A DNA stretch of 61,259 nucleotides from Nostoc punctiforme NIES-2108 (GCA_003326195.1 LXQE01000158.1:1-61259); one strand, 5' to 3'. Positions 25,475 through 34,326 are shown, numbered from the stretch's first letter. Translations and numbers: made by a program. The notes: a model not told the origin generated them from the letters alone.

Positions 25475-26641
25475 TTACCTGGGATACCAGATAGATTCTA
25501 TGGTGTGGGCGATGTCGTTGCCGTATGCAGTCGCCGATTCTTGATTTTGATTATCCAGCAAAACAGTGACATGTCCCAACTTTCGCCCAGGACGTGATTC
25601 TGTCTTCCCATACCAGTGAACGTGCGCCTGGGGAATCTCCGCTATTTGTTGACGCTGGCTTTGGTAGTCGCTGTGAGAATTTTCATACCCCAGTAGGTTG
25701 ACCATTACAGCACCAGCACACTGCAAAGCCGGATTTCCCAAAGGTAAACCACAAACGGCTCGGAGGTGTTGCTCAAACTGAGAAGTTTCGCAAGCGTCAA
25801 GAGAAAAATGCCCAGAATTGTGGGTACGGGGTGCGATTTCATTGACCAAAACTTTGCCATCAGCCCTGAGAAATAGCTCAATTCCAAAAATTCCCACTAC
25901 TTCTAGGCTATTTAATAGAGTATGTGCGATCGCTTGGATTTCTGCTACTTGATTAGGCGTAATCTCGGCTGGCGCAATCACCCGCCGACAAACTTGTTGT
26001 TCTTGTTGGGTTTCCACTACTGAATAAGTGACAATTTCTCCCTCCACAGAACGAGCTGCAATTATTGCTAGTTCTCTTTCAAAGGGGACAAATTCTTCTA
26101 ACAAGAAAAGTGATTGATTTAAAGTTTTTGTTGTGGTTTCATCACTTAACTTTTGTTCTAAAGTAGCAAAATCCTGAATTATGAAAGTACCTTGACCATC
26201 ATAACCATGACGGCGGGATTTCAAAACTACTGGAAAACCTAGATATTCTATTTTTGATTTGACATTTTCCACCTCGTCAAGGGCGAAAAATTGAGGAACT
26301 GGTAATCCCAAGTCGCGTAAATAGCAACGCTGATGATATTTATCTAAAAGAGGAGCTAAAGCTTCTAATTTGGGACGAAAATAAACGCCTTGCTGTGCTA
26401 AACCAGATAAAGCTTGCAGGTTAACAAATTCGTTTTCAAAGGTGATTACATCGCATTTTTGAGCTAATATTTCCGTAGCACTTGCATCATCAACTGGTGC
26501 GAAAACAGTTTCCTGAGCGATTGACACGGCCGGGTCGTGAACGCTTGGAGTTTGTACTACTAATTCTACTCCTAGCTTCTGTGCTGCATCCGCCATCATC
26601 CAGGCAAGTTGTCCGCCACCAATTACACCAACACGTTTCAT
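25475..26641 (-). CDS. purK: 5-(carboxyamino)imidazole ribonucleotide synthase
   Basis: An ATP-grasp enzyme of de novo purine synthesis that carboxylates AIR with bicarbonate to N5-CAIR. The N-terminal nucleotide-binding motif RVGVIGGGQLAWMM is followed by FENEFVNL, the ATP-grasp elements VVLKSRRHGYDGQGTF and LLEEFVPFERE, and the metal and substrate end LVNEIAPRTHNSGHFS. About 388 residues. I chose ATG 26641 because it overlaps the stop of the upstream pentapeptide gene as ATGA and has AGGA upstream; an ATG two codons earlier lacks ribosome-site spacing. 6S RNA follows directly. Confidence 0.95.
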   Translation of the reverse strand: MKRVGVIGGGQLAWMMADAAQKLGVELVVQTPSVHDPAVSIAQETVFAPVDDASATEILAQKCDVITFENEFVNLQALSGLAQQGVYFRPKLEALAPLLDKYHQRCYLRDLGLPVPQFFALDEVENVKSKIEYLGFPVVLKSRRHGYDGQGTFIIQDFATLEQKLSDETTTKTLNQSLFLLEEFVPFERELAIIAARSVEGEIVTYSVVETQQEQQVCRRVIAPAEITPNQVAEIQAIAHTLLNSLEVVGIFGIELFLRADGKVLVNEIAPRTHNSGHFSLDACETSQFEQHLRAVCGLPLGNPALQCAGAVMVNLLGYENSHSDYQSQRQQIAEIPQAHVHWYGKTESRPGRKLGHVTVLLDNQNQESATAYGNDIAHTIESIWYPR

Positions 26642-27162
26642 TGACATCCTAAAGAATCACGAGTTTGCACGCCTGTTTTGGAATTCACACCACTGGCTTT
26701 TTCGCACAGTTCTTTGATTTGCGCTCTATCCAAAATTGCATCTGTAAAATCTGCACCGTCTATATTTACATCATTAAATATGGCGCGGAGCAAAAGAGCT
26801 TCTTTGAAAACTGCATCGCTCAAATCTGCCTTAGTCAAGTTTACCTGATCGACCATTGCATTCGTTAAATCCGCTCCGTGGAGATTTGCTTTTGTCATCA
26901 CCGAAGCGCTCATGACTGCTCCCCGTAAGTCAGCGTTTGTAAAGTTAGCCAATTCCATATTGGCGTTAGAAAACTCCGCAGCTTGCAAACTTTCACCAGA
27001 AAAATCACGTCTTGATAGCTCTGCATTGCTAAATGACAGTGGATGAGTCCAGTCTACTGCCACTGCTGGATCGGCCACACACCAGATAATAATTCCGAGA
27101 AGGAATGCTAGTGTTTGCCGCCAAAATATATTAAGAGCCAATTTGGTGTATAATACCCGCAT
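26638..27162 (-). CDS. Exported pentapeptide-repeat protein
   Basis: A 174-residue protein. The N-terminal hydrophobic segment (IFWRQTLAFLLGIIIWCVADPAVAV) looks like a signal peptide. About 18 pentapeptide repeats A(D/N)LXX follow, for example ANLHGADLTNAMVDQ and ADLSDAVFKEALL, which fold into a right-handed beta-helix. The C-terminus has two spaced cysteines. It is probably periplasmic or lumenal; the function is unknown. The stop overlaps the purK start (ATGA), so the two genes are translationally coupled. Confidence 0.9.
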   Translation of the reverse strand: MRVLYTKLALNIFWRQTLAFLLGIIIWCVADPAVAVDWTHPLSFSNAELSRRDFSGESLQAAEFSNANMELANFTNADLRGAVMSASVMTKANLHGADLTNAMVDQVNLTKADLSDAVFKEALLLRAIFNDVNIDGADFTDAILDRAQIKELCEKASGVNSKTGVQTRDSLGCQ

Positions 27163-27948
27163 TTAATTACCACACTTGAATATTAGCAAGACTGCATCGT
27201 ACTAAATTAAGACTCGCAGCTTTGCTACTGGACTTGGAGAACGTGTATTTCCGTTGCTTAATATTTTGTAACGCAAAAAGAGCATAAGCTTCTTACTTTA
27301 GCAAAATTCTCCCTGTTACTTGGGGTAGAGAGTGGCAATCTGCGATGGGCGTTCGCGGAGCGTCTCCGACAGGAGAAGCCCCGCCGTAGGCGATCGCACT
27401 AAAATTTAGATATTCAGAACAATAATTATTAAATACAATACAGATCGCAATGACTGAGTATAAATTACCTGTCACATCAAGCAAGCTTTAGCAAAACAGA
27501 GACGGGGAGCATAACTTATCGCTCTTGCTGAAGATAAAACTTGGAATTCCTAACTCTCAAGGAATAATTTAGCTGAATAAAGCAATGTTTAGTATGGACT
27601 ATGCCTACGCTCGTTGATTTATTTACAATTCTTCATTTGTAGATTTGAATTTCAAGATATAAAGAGTTTTCTTGAGCAGTAATACTCACTGAGTTATTTA
27701 AAATTTTTGACTTTCCATGTTTCAAGTAAAGTTTATTGTATTTTAAATTCAACATCCCCCATGAACTGTTAGTCTTTTAATTAATGAAAGCAAGGTTTGA
27801 GCGTAATTATATGCGTCTCAATTGCTTAACAAAGCTTAAAGTTCGACAATTAGCGTTAATTTTATAGCGATTAGTTAGTTCTTCAGGAATCTCTAAGAGT
27901 TTACATTCACCAAGCATACAACTTCCACAAACCGAACTCTGAAACCCG
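27163..27948. other. Long intergenic region with a GC-rich dispersed repeat
   Basis: About 790 bp with no supportable gene. At about 27341-27402 there is a GC-rich, partly palindromic repeat (GCGTTCGCGGAGCGTCTCC with following GGAGAAG) of the kind scattered through Nostoc-type genomes, ending in a HIP1 site. The remainder is AT-rich. It contains the promoter regions of the divergent pentapeptide gene and the 107-residue membrane protein. Confidence 0.5.
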
Positions 27949-28272
27949 ATGATGAATCATTACTCACTTCAATGGATTGAGGCATGGTGCCAAGAAAATG
28001 GCTGGACAGATTTATTTGTTGAGCGACGTAACAACTTCTGGGCTTTCCCTCCAGGTGGGGTAATGCCGGAGCCAATCCCAGTTCATGTTCTCAGATTGAT
28101 TAAAGCCGAAAAGGGACTGACTTTGGAAGAACGATTGTGGTCAATGTCCGCAGTGATTGGCACAATCCTAGCTGTTCTTTTTACCTTTTGGTTTCAGTCG
28201 CCGATGCCATTAGTTTTAGCTTTCGCTTTTAATGCTGTTACGGTGGCTCAATTTGAACTTGAAGATGCCTAA
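27949..28272 (+). CDS. Small conserved cyanobacterial membrane protein
   Basis: A 107-residue protein with a soluble N-terminus (SLQWIEAWCQENGWTDLFVE, then NNFWAFPPGGVMPEPIP) and two closely spaced hydrophobic helices at about 63-80 and 82-97. The aromatic, Trp-rich N-terminal part looks like a conserved cyanobacterial protein of unknown function; I cannot assign a role. Either of two consecutive ATGs (27949, 27952) may start it. A strong terminator follows. Confidence 0.75.
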   Translation: MMNHYSLQWIEAWCQENGWTDLFVERRNNFWAFPPGGVMPEPIPVHVLRLIKAEKGLTLEERLWSMSAVIGTILAVLFTFWFQSPMPLVLAFAFNAVTVAQFELEDA

Positions 28273-28297
28273 ATTTTTATGTTGGGCTTTGCTATTC

Positions 28298-28337
28298 AAA
28301 ACTGCTCTTGTCTACTTTCAGCAAGAGCAGTTTTTAA
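28298..28337 (+). terminator. Strong rho-independent terminator
   Basis: A perfect 13-bp stem (AAAACTGCTCTTG at 28298-28310, CAAGAGCAGTTTT at 28322-28334), an 11-nt loop and a T run continuing to about 28340. It follows the 107-residue membrane protein gene. Confidence 0.9.
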
Positions 28338-28340
28338 TTT

Positions 28341-28509
28341 TGAAGAAGAAAGAATTCAGGAGTCAGGAGCCAGAATGGGCTAAACCTTAGCTATCCGCTA
28401 ACAGAATTGAATTCTGTACGACTCGCCACCGCTGCAAACAAACAAGCTACGCGCTGCACAAAGATAGAGAGGATCTTGATTCAGAATTCTGACTTCTGAA
28501 TTCTTCTTC
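28341..28509. mobile_element. MITE-like element with imperfect terminal inverted repeats
   Basis: The left end TGAAGAAGAAAGAATTCAGG (28341 on) matches, with a small gap and some mismatches, the reverse complement of the right end (about 28484-28509, TTCTGAATTCTTCTTCA). About 170 bp with no ORF. The GAATTCAGGAGTCAG core also appears near 4903 and 55657, which fits a small non-autonomous repeat. Confidence 0.5.
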
Positions 28510-28568
28510 AATGATTTGTATAGCAACCGTCTAATCTATTAGCACATAACAATTAGAATAACTAACAT

Positions 28569-29054
28569 CTAAGAGCAGCTAGCAGGTAAAGCTACCTTTG
28601 CGTGTTTGTTAACGTAGTCCACAAATAATTGCTTCAATCGGGGACTAACACCGACGTGTTCAAAGAATCCAAAGCCGAGATTTCTTGCTTTTGCTAAGGT
28701 TTCCTCTGGCGTTAATCCTTCCTGGATAGCGATACTCAACAGCGCAATTCCAGTCGACCGCATCCCGGCGGCACAATGCACAACTGCTGGTTTTGGGATT
28801 TGTTCGAGTGTCGTGAGGATTTTGGTAATCACCTCTTCATTCAAATTTTTTAGATCCACCTTGAGTGGAACATTTTGATAATACAGCCCCAATGCTTCCG
28901 CTACTTTTTGCTCATCCTTAGAAAATCCTAGTTCATCAGGCGATCGCAAATTGAGAACAGACTTAAAACCTTCTTGAATAGCTTGCTCAAGCTGTTTCGG
29001 TATGACTTGTCCTGTTGTTGTCAAGTTTTCGTTAATTTGTATGGCGTTGATCAC
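28569..29054 (-). CDS. Tyrosine-phosphatase-fold protein (DUF442/BLH type)
   Basis: About 161 residues with the phosphatase-type loop HCAAGMRS; this pattern HCxxGxRS is seen in the BLH/TIGR01244 group (the region fused to persulfide dioxygenases in other proteins) and dual-specificity phosphatases. Earlier strands, ITTTGQV-like and VLNLRSPDE, fit too. The real substrate is not known; sulfur transfer and phosphatase roles have both been proposed for the group. GTG 29054 (MINAIQ) is chosen because AAGGAG sits 5 nt upstream; longer forms from GTG 29099 lack a ribosome site. Confidence 0.83.
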   Translation of the reverse strand: MINAIQINENLTTTGQVIPKQLEQAIQEGFKSVLNLRSPDELGFSKDEQKVAEALGLYYQNVPLKVDLKNLNEEVITKILTTLEQIPKPAVVHCAAGMRSTGIALLSIAIQEGLTPEETLAKARNLGFGFFEHVGVSPRLKQLFVDYVNKHAKVALPASCS

Positions 29055-29099
29055 ATTCACTCCTTTTGACTTTCTAATGTCTGCCAGCTTGGTAAACAC

Positions 29100-29483
29100 T
29101 CTAAGGGCGCAAGCTTTGAGAATATATTCAAAATAAACACAGCAAAATTAGCCAAATATCACAAGATATTGCTTAATTACTTCAAAATTTGTCTTTTGAA
29201 GGCGGTTATTTTATTGCTTTATCCATAATATACGGTTTACCGATAGAATTAGTGTTGATTAAAGCTTGTTATACTTTTTGTCGATAAGATTACCGTAGAT
29301 TATATTTCAAGAGTTATACTATTGGGCAAGTTAGGGGAGCAATTGGATCAAGATTTTCGTGAACAAGTGTATAAATAGAACAATTCTTCTTTTTAAACTG
29401 GGCAAATGCCCCAGAACTAAAGTTTTCATTCATACTTCTTTCCCCCTGCCTCTTCTTGTAATCTGAATGCCAGCCCTGAACCT
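29100..29483. other. Intergenic region between divergent genes
   Basis: About 380 bp, AT-rich, between the phosphatase-like and GNAT genes. It must contain both promoters; no inverted repeat or RNA stood out. Confidence 0.4.
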
Positions 29484-29987
29484 ATGAGCGCTAACGAAAT
29501 ATCTCTTCGACCTGCCCAAGAAACAGATGCGTGGGTGCTGAGTGCAATTCATATTGCTGCTATCAAAGCTTTACCTGCAACTTTCTACACCCAAAAAGAA
29601 CTTTTAGCTTGGCGCAATTACCGCGATAAACCTGATGGTTCAAATATCTTGAAGAGTATGAAAACCGAATCTTTCTGGGTTGCGATCGAGGGAGATGTTG
29701 TTATAGGTTTTGCTAGTTTCATTGTTGATGAACTTATCGGGCTGTATGTCCATCCTAAATATCAAGGTAAAGGGATTGGCCGTGCTTTAGTTCAACATTT
29801 TTGCGACGAAGCAACTAAGCAAGGTATAGATAGGGTAATTACAACTGCTAGCCTTTATGCTGAAGGGTTTTATTTACGACTGGGATTTACTGCCATCCAA
29901 AAAGCACCTCATTATTTAAGAAGTGGGATATTTGTTCCAGTTACTAAAATGAGTAAAACATTAGCTACTGCACCGAAATCAATTTGA
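29484..29987 (+). CDS. GNAT family N-acetyltransferase
   Basis: A 167-residue acetyl-CoA-dependent transferase. Motif A, which binds the CoA pyrophosphate, is GLYVHPKYQGKGIGRALVQHF (about residues 88-108). The preceding strand VVIGFASFIVD and the C-terminal GFYLRLGFTAIQKAPH complete the fold. The substrate cannot be predicted. It starts at ATG 29484 and lies about 110 bp before the TetR gene, with an operator-like site in between. Confidence 0.9.
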   Translation: MSANEISLRPAQETDAWVLSAIHIAAIKALPATFYTQKELLAWRNYRDKPDGSNILKSMKTESFWVAIEGDVVIGFASFIVDELIGLYVHPKYQGKGIGRALVQHFCDEATKQGIDRVITTASLYAEGFYLRLGFTAIQKAPHYLRSGIFVPVTKMSKTLATAPKSI

Positions 29988-30070
29988 GAAGGTAAATATT
30001 TTTAATAACTTTAAAAATGTTGGCATCAATACTATTTTCGCCAAATTACGACCACTTTTTCTACATAATC

Positions 30071-30099
30071 TATGATGAAAGTAAGTACTTGCCATCATA
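30071..30099. promoter_or_regulatory. Operator-like palindrome at the tetR start
   Basis: TATGATG (30071-30077) and CATCATA (30093-30099) form an inverted repeat around an inner palindrome AAGTACTT (30083-30090), nearly co-centred. It ends one base before the regulator's ATG (30101), where autorepression would act. Confidence 0.6.
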
Positions 30100-30100
30100 A

Positions 30101-30709
30101 ATGCATAAAACCATTCGTTCATCAACTCTCACCCGTACACGTTTGATAGAAGCCGCCTTGCAGGTATTTGCCAGTTTAGGTGTTCAAGGAGCAACTACCC
30201 GTGAAATAGCCCGTGTTGCTGGTGTGAATGAGGTGACTTTATTTCGCCACTTTGCTAGCAAAGAACAACTTCTGGGAGCTGTAATGAAAAATGCCTTAGC
30301 ACTCCAGACAGAAGCCCTTGCACACCCCGAAGCGTGGACACAGGATCTAAAAATTGATTTAAAACAGTATGCCCATCTTTACAATACTATGCTAGAGACA
30401 CAGGAGGACTTAATTCGTACCTTCATTGGAGAAGCCAAACGTCATCCAGAGGCAGCCAAACAAGTGATTCAAGAAGCTGCCAAGCCCTTAGCGGAAAAAC
30501 TAGTGGCTTACCTGCAATCGAGTCAGAAACGAGGCACTGTCAGAGCAGACCTCGATCCATTTCCGGCTGTTGATATGTTTACAGGAATGCTGTTAGCTGG
30601 AATGCTATGCCGCAGTGCAAAATTCAATCAAGGCAACTATAGCTGTGAGGGCTATATCGAAACCTGTGTAGATATTTTTGTGCGTGGTATCAGTACCACT
30701 CCCCTTTAA
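30101..30709 (+). CDS. TetR/AcrR family transcriptional regulator
   Basis: A 202-residue repressor-type protein. The helix-turn-helix is at about residues 12-55 (RLIEAALQVFASLG, then TREIARVAGVNEVTLFRHFASKEQLLG). The C-terminal ligand-binding, dimerising part is all helical (EDLIRTFIGEAKRHPEAAKQ). TetR proteins usually repress a neighbouring exporter or enzyme. The palindrome overlapping its own start suggests autoregulation. The next genes downstream (riboflavin kinase, methyltransferase) are possible targets but are 130 bp away. Confidence 0.93.
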   Translation: MHKTIRSSTLTRTRLIEAALQVFASLGVQGATTREIARVAGVNEVTLFRHFASKEQLLGAVMKNALALQTEALAHPEAWTQDLKIDLKQYAHLYNTMLETQEDLIRTFIGEAKRHPEAAKQVIQEAAKPLAEKLVAYLQSSQKRGTVRADLDPFPAVDMFTGMLLAGMLCRSAKFNQGNYSCEGYIETCVDIFVRGISTTPL

Positions 30710-30837
30710 GGTTGATACAAATAGGCAGCAAGGGAGCAGAGAGAAAGGAGAAAGAGTTAGAGACAAATTATTGTTTCTGAATTCTTCTTTAAGTTCAACC
30801 GATATAAATACCAGCTTATTTATATACATAAAAATAT

Positions 30838-31227
30838 ATGAGAATCTTGAAAGGGAAGGTTGTAAGTGGTTTTGGAAACTTTTCTTACTGGATTGAGAAA
30901 CTCCAGGAATATTACTTGAGAAAAACGGGAATGAAATTCTTCCCTGGAACTTTAAATATTCAGTTAGATCAACCTTACCATCTTCCGAAAAATGTTATAC
31001 GTCTGGAAAAGGAAGAATATGGAGGGACTGTTTCTGTGAGCATTGTTCCTTGTCAGATATTTGGCAGAGATGCTTTTATCTTAAGAACAGACAAAAATAA
31101 TACCGAAAGTGGAGATCATCCGAAAACAATTATTGAGATAGCTTGCGATGTGAAACTTCGGGAGCTATATAACCTTAAAGATAATGATTTGATTGAAGTT
31201 GAGATTCACGATGCCAGATTTATCTGA
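30838..31227 (+). CDS. CTP-dependent riboflavin kinase, archaeal type (DUF120)
   Basis: A 129-residue protein matching the archaeal CTP-dependent riboflavin kinase family, which makes FMN with CTP as phosphate donor. It shows LKGKVVSGFGNFSYWI, the nucleotide and flavin loop FFPGTLNIQLD, RLEKEEYGGTVSVSIVPC, and the C-terminal DHPKTIIEIACDVKLRELYNLKDNDLIEVEI. Length equals the archaeal enzymes (about 130-136). Cyanobacteria normally use the unrelated bifunctional RibF, so this is unexpected. The ribosome site at ATG 30838 is poor. The 3' end overlaps the methyltransferase gene by 17 nt, so the two are co-expressed. Confidence 0.85.
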   Translation: MRILKGKVVSGFGNFSYWIEKLQEYYLRKTGMKFFPGTLNIQLDQPYHLPKNVIRLEKEEYGGTVSVSIVPCQIFGRDAFILRTDKNNTESGDHPKTIIEIACDVKLRELYNLKDNDLIEVEIHDARFI

Positions 31228-32062
31228 ATTAAACAATCTGCTTGGAGATGAAGCGTTAATCCATTACGCGAGTGGTCGTGAGCAAGACCGGTTATCAAAA
31301 GGTGCAGGTTTGCTGGAATTAGCCCGAAGCCAAGAACTTATTAGCCGCTACCTACCGCCTCCTCCCGCAGTGATTTTCGATGTTGGCGGTGGTGCTGGCG
31401 TTTATTCTTTTTGGCTTGCTCAACAAGGCTATGAAGTCCACCTCATTGATGCGGTTCCTTTGCACATAGAGCAAGCCCGGCATTTGTCTCAAACTCAACC
31501 AGAATATCCTTTAGCTAGTTTGGCAGTTGGAGATGCTCGGCAACTCAATCGGGCAGATAATAGTGTTGATGCTGTTCTCTTACTTGGGCCTTTGTATCAT
31601 CTGACCGAGCGCACAGATCGGATTATTGCTTTGCGTGAAGCTCATCGGATCTTAAAAACTGGAGGTTTTGTTTTAGCTGCGGCAGTTTCTCGCTTTGCTT
31701 CAACCTTAGATGGATTATTTGGGGGACATTTAGACGATCCAGAGTTTGTAGAGATTGTTAAACAGGATTTGATTGATGGTCAACACCGCAACCCAAACAA
31801 CCATCCTCGCTACTTTACAAAAACCTTCTTTCATCATCCAGAAGAACTCAGAGCAGAGGTTGAAGAAGTGGGTTTACATTCTGAAAAGATTTTAGCGATT
31901 GAAGGGCCAGGCTGGTTATTACAAAACTTTCAGGAACACTGGAATGATGTAGGTCGCCGCGATCGCCTTTTAGAAGCGATTCGCTGGTTAGAAACCGAAC
32001 CTTCTATATTGGGGATGAGCGCTCACATCATGGCTGTTGCCCGTAAACAAGCGGTAAAGTAG
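31211..32062 (+). CDS. Class I SAM-dependent methyltransferase
   Basis: A 283-residue methyltransferase with motif I VIFDVGGGAGVYSFWLAQQG, the acidic end of strand 2 (VHLIDAVPLH), motif II region GDARQLNRADNSVDAVLLLGPLYHL, and HRILKTGGFVLAAAV. Its target (small molecule or other) is not predictable from sequence. I chose ATG 31211, overlapping the riboflavin kinase gene by 17 nt; an upstream TTG at 31193 is less likely. Its 3' end overlaps the convergent chaC gene by 35 bp, an uncommon tail-to-tail overlap. Confidence 0.9.
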   Translation: MPDLSELNNLLGDEALIHYASGREQDRLSKGAGLLELARSQELISRYLPPPPAVIFDVGGGAGVYSFWLAQQGYEVHLIDAVPLHIEQARHLSQTQPEYPLASLAVGDARQLNRADNSVDAVLLLGPLYHLTERTDRIIALREAHRILKTGGFVLAAAVSRFASTLDGLFGGHLDDPEFVEIVKQDLIDGQHRNPNNHPRYFTKTFFHHPEELRAEVEEVGLHSEKILAIEGPGWLLQNFQEHWNDVGRRDRLLEAIRWLETEPSILGMSAHIMAVARKQAVK

Positions 32063-32753
32063 AGCGATCGCCACTAACTAAAAGCGCTTGTTGTTTTGCC
32101 AACACTTGTTTATGTAACCAGAGTAATTGTCTATCTTTAATGCCTTCAGTGATTAATCCCTCAACAGTTTTCATCAGATAATCAGCGCAGGAACCCAATT
32201 TTCCCGATGCGGTGGCAATGCTATTAACAGTGGTTGTGAATGGTATCTGATGAGCGTACCTGGGATGTTGGCGATTAGCAACAAAGGCGATCGCTGGGAA
32301 TTCCTGCGTACCGTCAAATACCTTCACCCAACGAGCAATGTAGACACCAGCTAACATCTCCCGTCGCCAAATCAGTAGTAATTCGGATGGGACATCGGCA
32401 GCAGCAATGCGATAAATAACCCCACGACAGCTACCGCCCCGATCGAGTCCTAAGAGTAATCCCGGATTTTCTGGAGTACCACGACCGAGGATCATCCATG
32501 TACAGAAGCACCGATGCCAACCATAAATGATCCCAGCACGGCGCTCGACGTATGCGATCAGGGGATTCCAAATCAGCGAACCGTAGGCAAATATCCAGAT
32601 ATCAGAATTTGGTGGCTGTTGTTGTAGTATTTTATCAAGCGATCGCTGTAACTCATCTTCGCTGAGGGTAGTTAGCTTGATTCCAGAGTGTGATGCTTCT
32701 AATAGTCTAGTCTGTATGTTTCCGGCTTCGAGGTCGCTACGACTGAGTGACAT
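32028..32753 (-). CDS. chaC: Gamma-glutamylcyclotransferase, ChaC type
   Basis: A 241-residue enzyme of the ChaC family, which cleaves glutathione to 5-oxoproline and Cys-Gly. The N-terminal substrate loop is WIFAYGSLIWNP, followed by GWHRCFCTW and the region GTPENPGLLLGLDRGGSCRGVIYRI. The catalytic Glu should lie in the REMLAGVY helix. The C-terminal part includes GKLGSCADYL and HDRQLLWLHKQV-type helices. It starts at ATG 32753. The 3' end overlaps the methyltransferase gene on the other strand. Glutathione turnover is the likely role. Confidence 0.9.
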   Translation of the reverse strand: MSLSRSDLEAGNIQTRLLEASHSGIKLTTLSEDELQRSLDKILQQQPPNSDIWIFAYGSLIWNPLIAYVERRAGIIYGWHRCFCTWMILGRGTPENPGLLLGLDRGGSCRGVIYRIAAADVPSELLLIWRREMLAGVYIARWVKVFDGTQEFPAIAFVANRQHPRYAHQIPFTTTVNSIATASGKLGSCADYLMKTVEGLITEGIKDRQLLWLHKQVLAKQQALLVSGDRSTLPLVYGQQP

Positions 32754-32816
32754 AATGTAGATTATTTTTTCTGTAAATCTTCAGTAACTCACTCTAACTT
32801 TAAGATAATTTAATTA

Positions 32817-34283
32817 TCAACGAACAGCTTTCAAGGTATCGTAAAGTAGCTTGTAACGGTTAAACCCTGCTTCATACAAAGGATTTGCCTGCGGCTGTAC
32901 TACATTACTAGCCTGCGGTAAAATCTTGAGTGCAGTTTCTAAATTCGGATAAACACCAATCCCCACCATTGCCAAAATAGCTGCTCCGTAAGCAGCTCCT
33001 TCTTCAGCTTTGGGAGCAATGAGTTTTGTTTGCAAAACATCTGCCAAAATTCGTAACCAAATATAAGAACGTGCGCCTCCACCTGTTGCTAAGAGTTGAT
33101 CGAGGGGAGCGATCGTACTAATTACCTCCAATGCCTCCCGCAAGCTAAATGCAACCCCCTCCAGCACAGCGCGAGTTATATCTGCTTGCGTATGAGCTAA
33201 TGACAAATTCACCAAAGCACCGCGAGTATCTGGATCGAGGTGGGGGCTGCGTTCTCCTGCGAGGTGGGGTAGAAATAGAACATCACGCGCTCCAGGCTGC
33301 GATCGCTCTGCCATATCCATCAAATCGGTGTAGGATATCTCCGGGGCAAATGTATCTCGATACCAACGTAGAGAACCACCAGCTGCCAGCGTTACTCCCA
33401 GCAGATGATAGCCACCATCGACATGACAGAACAAATGTACCCGACCTTCGGGATCGGGAATTGGGCGATCGCACGGTGCAAATATCACTCCCGATGTGCC
33501 AATACTCAAACTACCCCGGCTCAGGTTGCTTGATGAGATGCCCAAACCGATGGCGGCTGCGGCATTATCACCTCCACCTGCGACCACTGGTAATCCGGCT
33601 GGTAATCCCACACGGGCGGCTATTTCTGATTTTAGCCGTCCAGCGATCGCGGTAGATTCAATTACCGGAGGAAACAACGTTGGATTAATATCAAGAGTAT
33701 GAAGAATATCTGTATCCCATTGCCGATTTGCCAGATTTAGACAGCCAACACCAGAGGCATCAGATGGTTCTGTTACTGCTTCGCCCGTTAGCACATATCC
33801 CAGATAATCTTTTGGTAAAAGAATCTGCCACAACCGAGTGTATGCTTGTGGTTCTTCAGTCCGCAACCATAGAAGCTTCGGCAGTTGAAATCCTGTAATT
33901 GCTGGATTTCCAGTGCGCTGGATCAACTCCTGACGGGGAATAGCGGCTTCAATCTCAGCAACAGCTTTACCGGTGCGCTGGTCATTCCACAAAATTGCCG
34001 GTCTGATTACTTTACCTTGAGCGTCGAGAGGAACCATGCCATGCATTTGTCCAGATAAACCGAGGGCGATCGCACGATGTCCGTTTAGCTGTTGAGTAAC
34101 ATCGAAGAGAGCATTCAAACTTGCTTCAACCCAATCCGATGAGTTCTGTTCCGTCCAACCGGGTTGTGGAGTTAACAGGGGATAGCTTCTGGTTGACTGA
34201 GCGATAATTTGCCCTTGCAGATTAACTGCGATCGCTCTTACTCCTCCCGTACCCAAGTCTAAGCCAATTACAATATCAGTCAA
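32817..34283 (-). CDS. xylB: Xylulokinase (FGGY family)
   Basis: A 488-residue sugar kinase that phosphorylates D-xylulose to xylulose 5-phosphate for the pentose phosphate pathway. N-terminal phosphate loop VIGLDLGTGGVRAIAV, the xylulokinase signature GLSGQMHGMV, VVAGGGDNAAAAIGLG, and the C-terminal ATGGGARSYIWLRILADVLQ with GAAYGAAILA. It is the last gene of the polyol locus; in the pseudomonad operon the same position is MtlY. The start is TTG 34283, supported by AGGAGAG 4 nt upstream. A hairpin lies between it and the dehydrogenase gene. Confidence 0.93.
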   Translation of the reverse strand: MTDIVIGLDLGTGGVRAIAVNLQGQIIAQSTRSYPLLTPQPGWTEQNSSDWVEASLNALFDVTQQLNGHRAIALGLSGQMHGMVPLDAQGKVIRPAILWNDQRTGKAVAEIEAAIPRQELIQRTGNPAITGFQLPKLLWLRTEEPQAYTRLWQILLPKDYLGYVLTGEAVTEPSDASGVGCLNLANRQWDTDILHTLDINPTLFPPVIESTAIAGRLKSEIAARVGLPAGLPVVAGGGDNAAAAIGLGISSSNLSRGSLSIGTSGVIFAPCDRPIPDPEGRVHLFCHVDGGYHLLGVTLAAGGSLRWYRDTFAPEISYTDLMDMAERSQPGARDVLFLPHLAGERSPHLDPDTRGALVNLSLAHTQADITRAVLEGVAFSLREALEVISTIAPLDQLLATGGGARSYIWLRILADVLQTKLIAPKAEEGAAYGAAILAMVGIGVYPNLETALKILPQASNVVQPQANPLYEAGFNRYKLLYDTLKAVR

Positions 34284-34326
34284 TTTTCTCTCCTATTTTA
34301 TAAGCCCTATATTTTCTCTCTGCGCC

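Noticed and set aside
27293..27484. Minus-strand frame of 63 residues
   Set aside because: It is made largely of a GC-rich dispersed repeat and has no gene-like signal.
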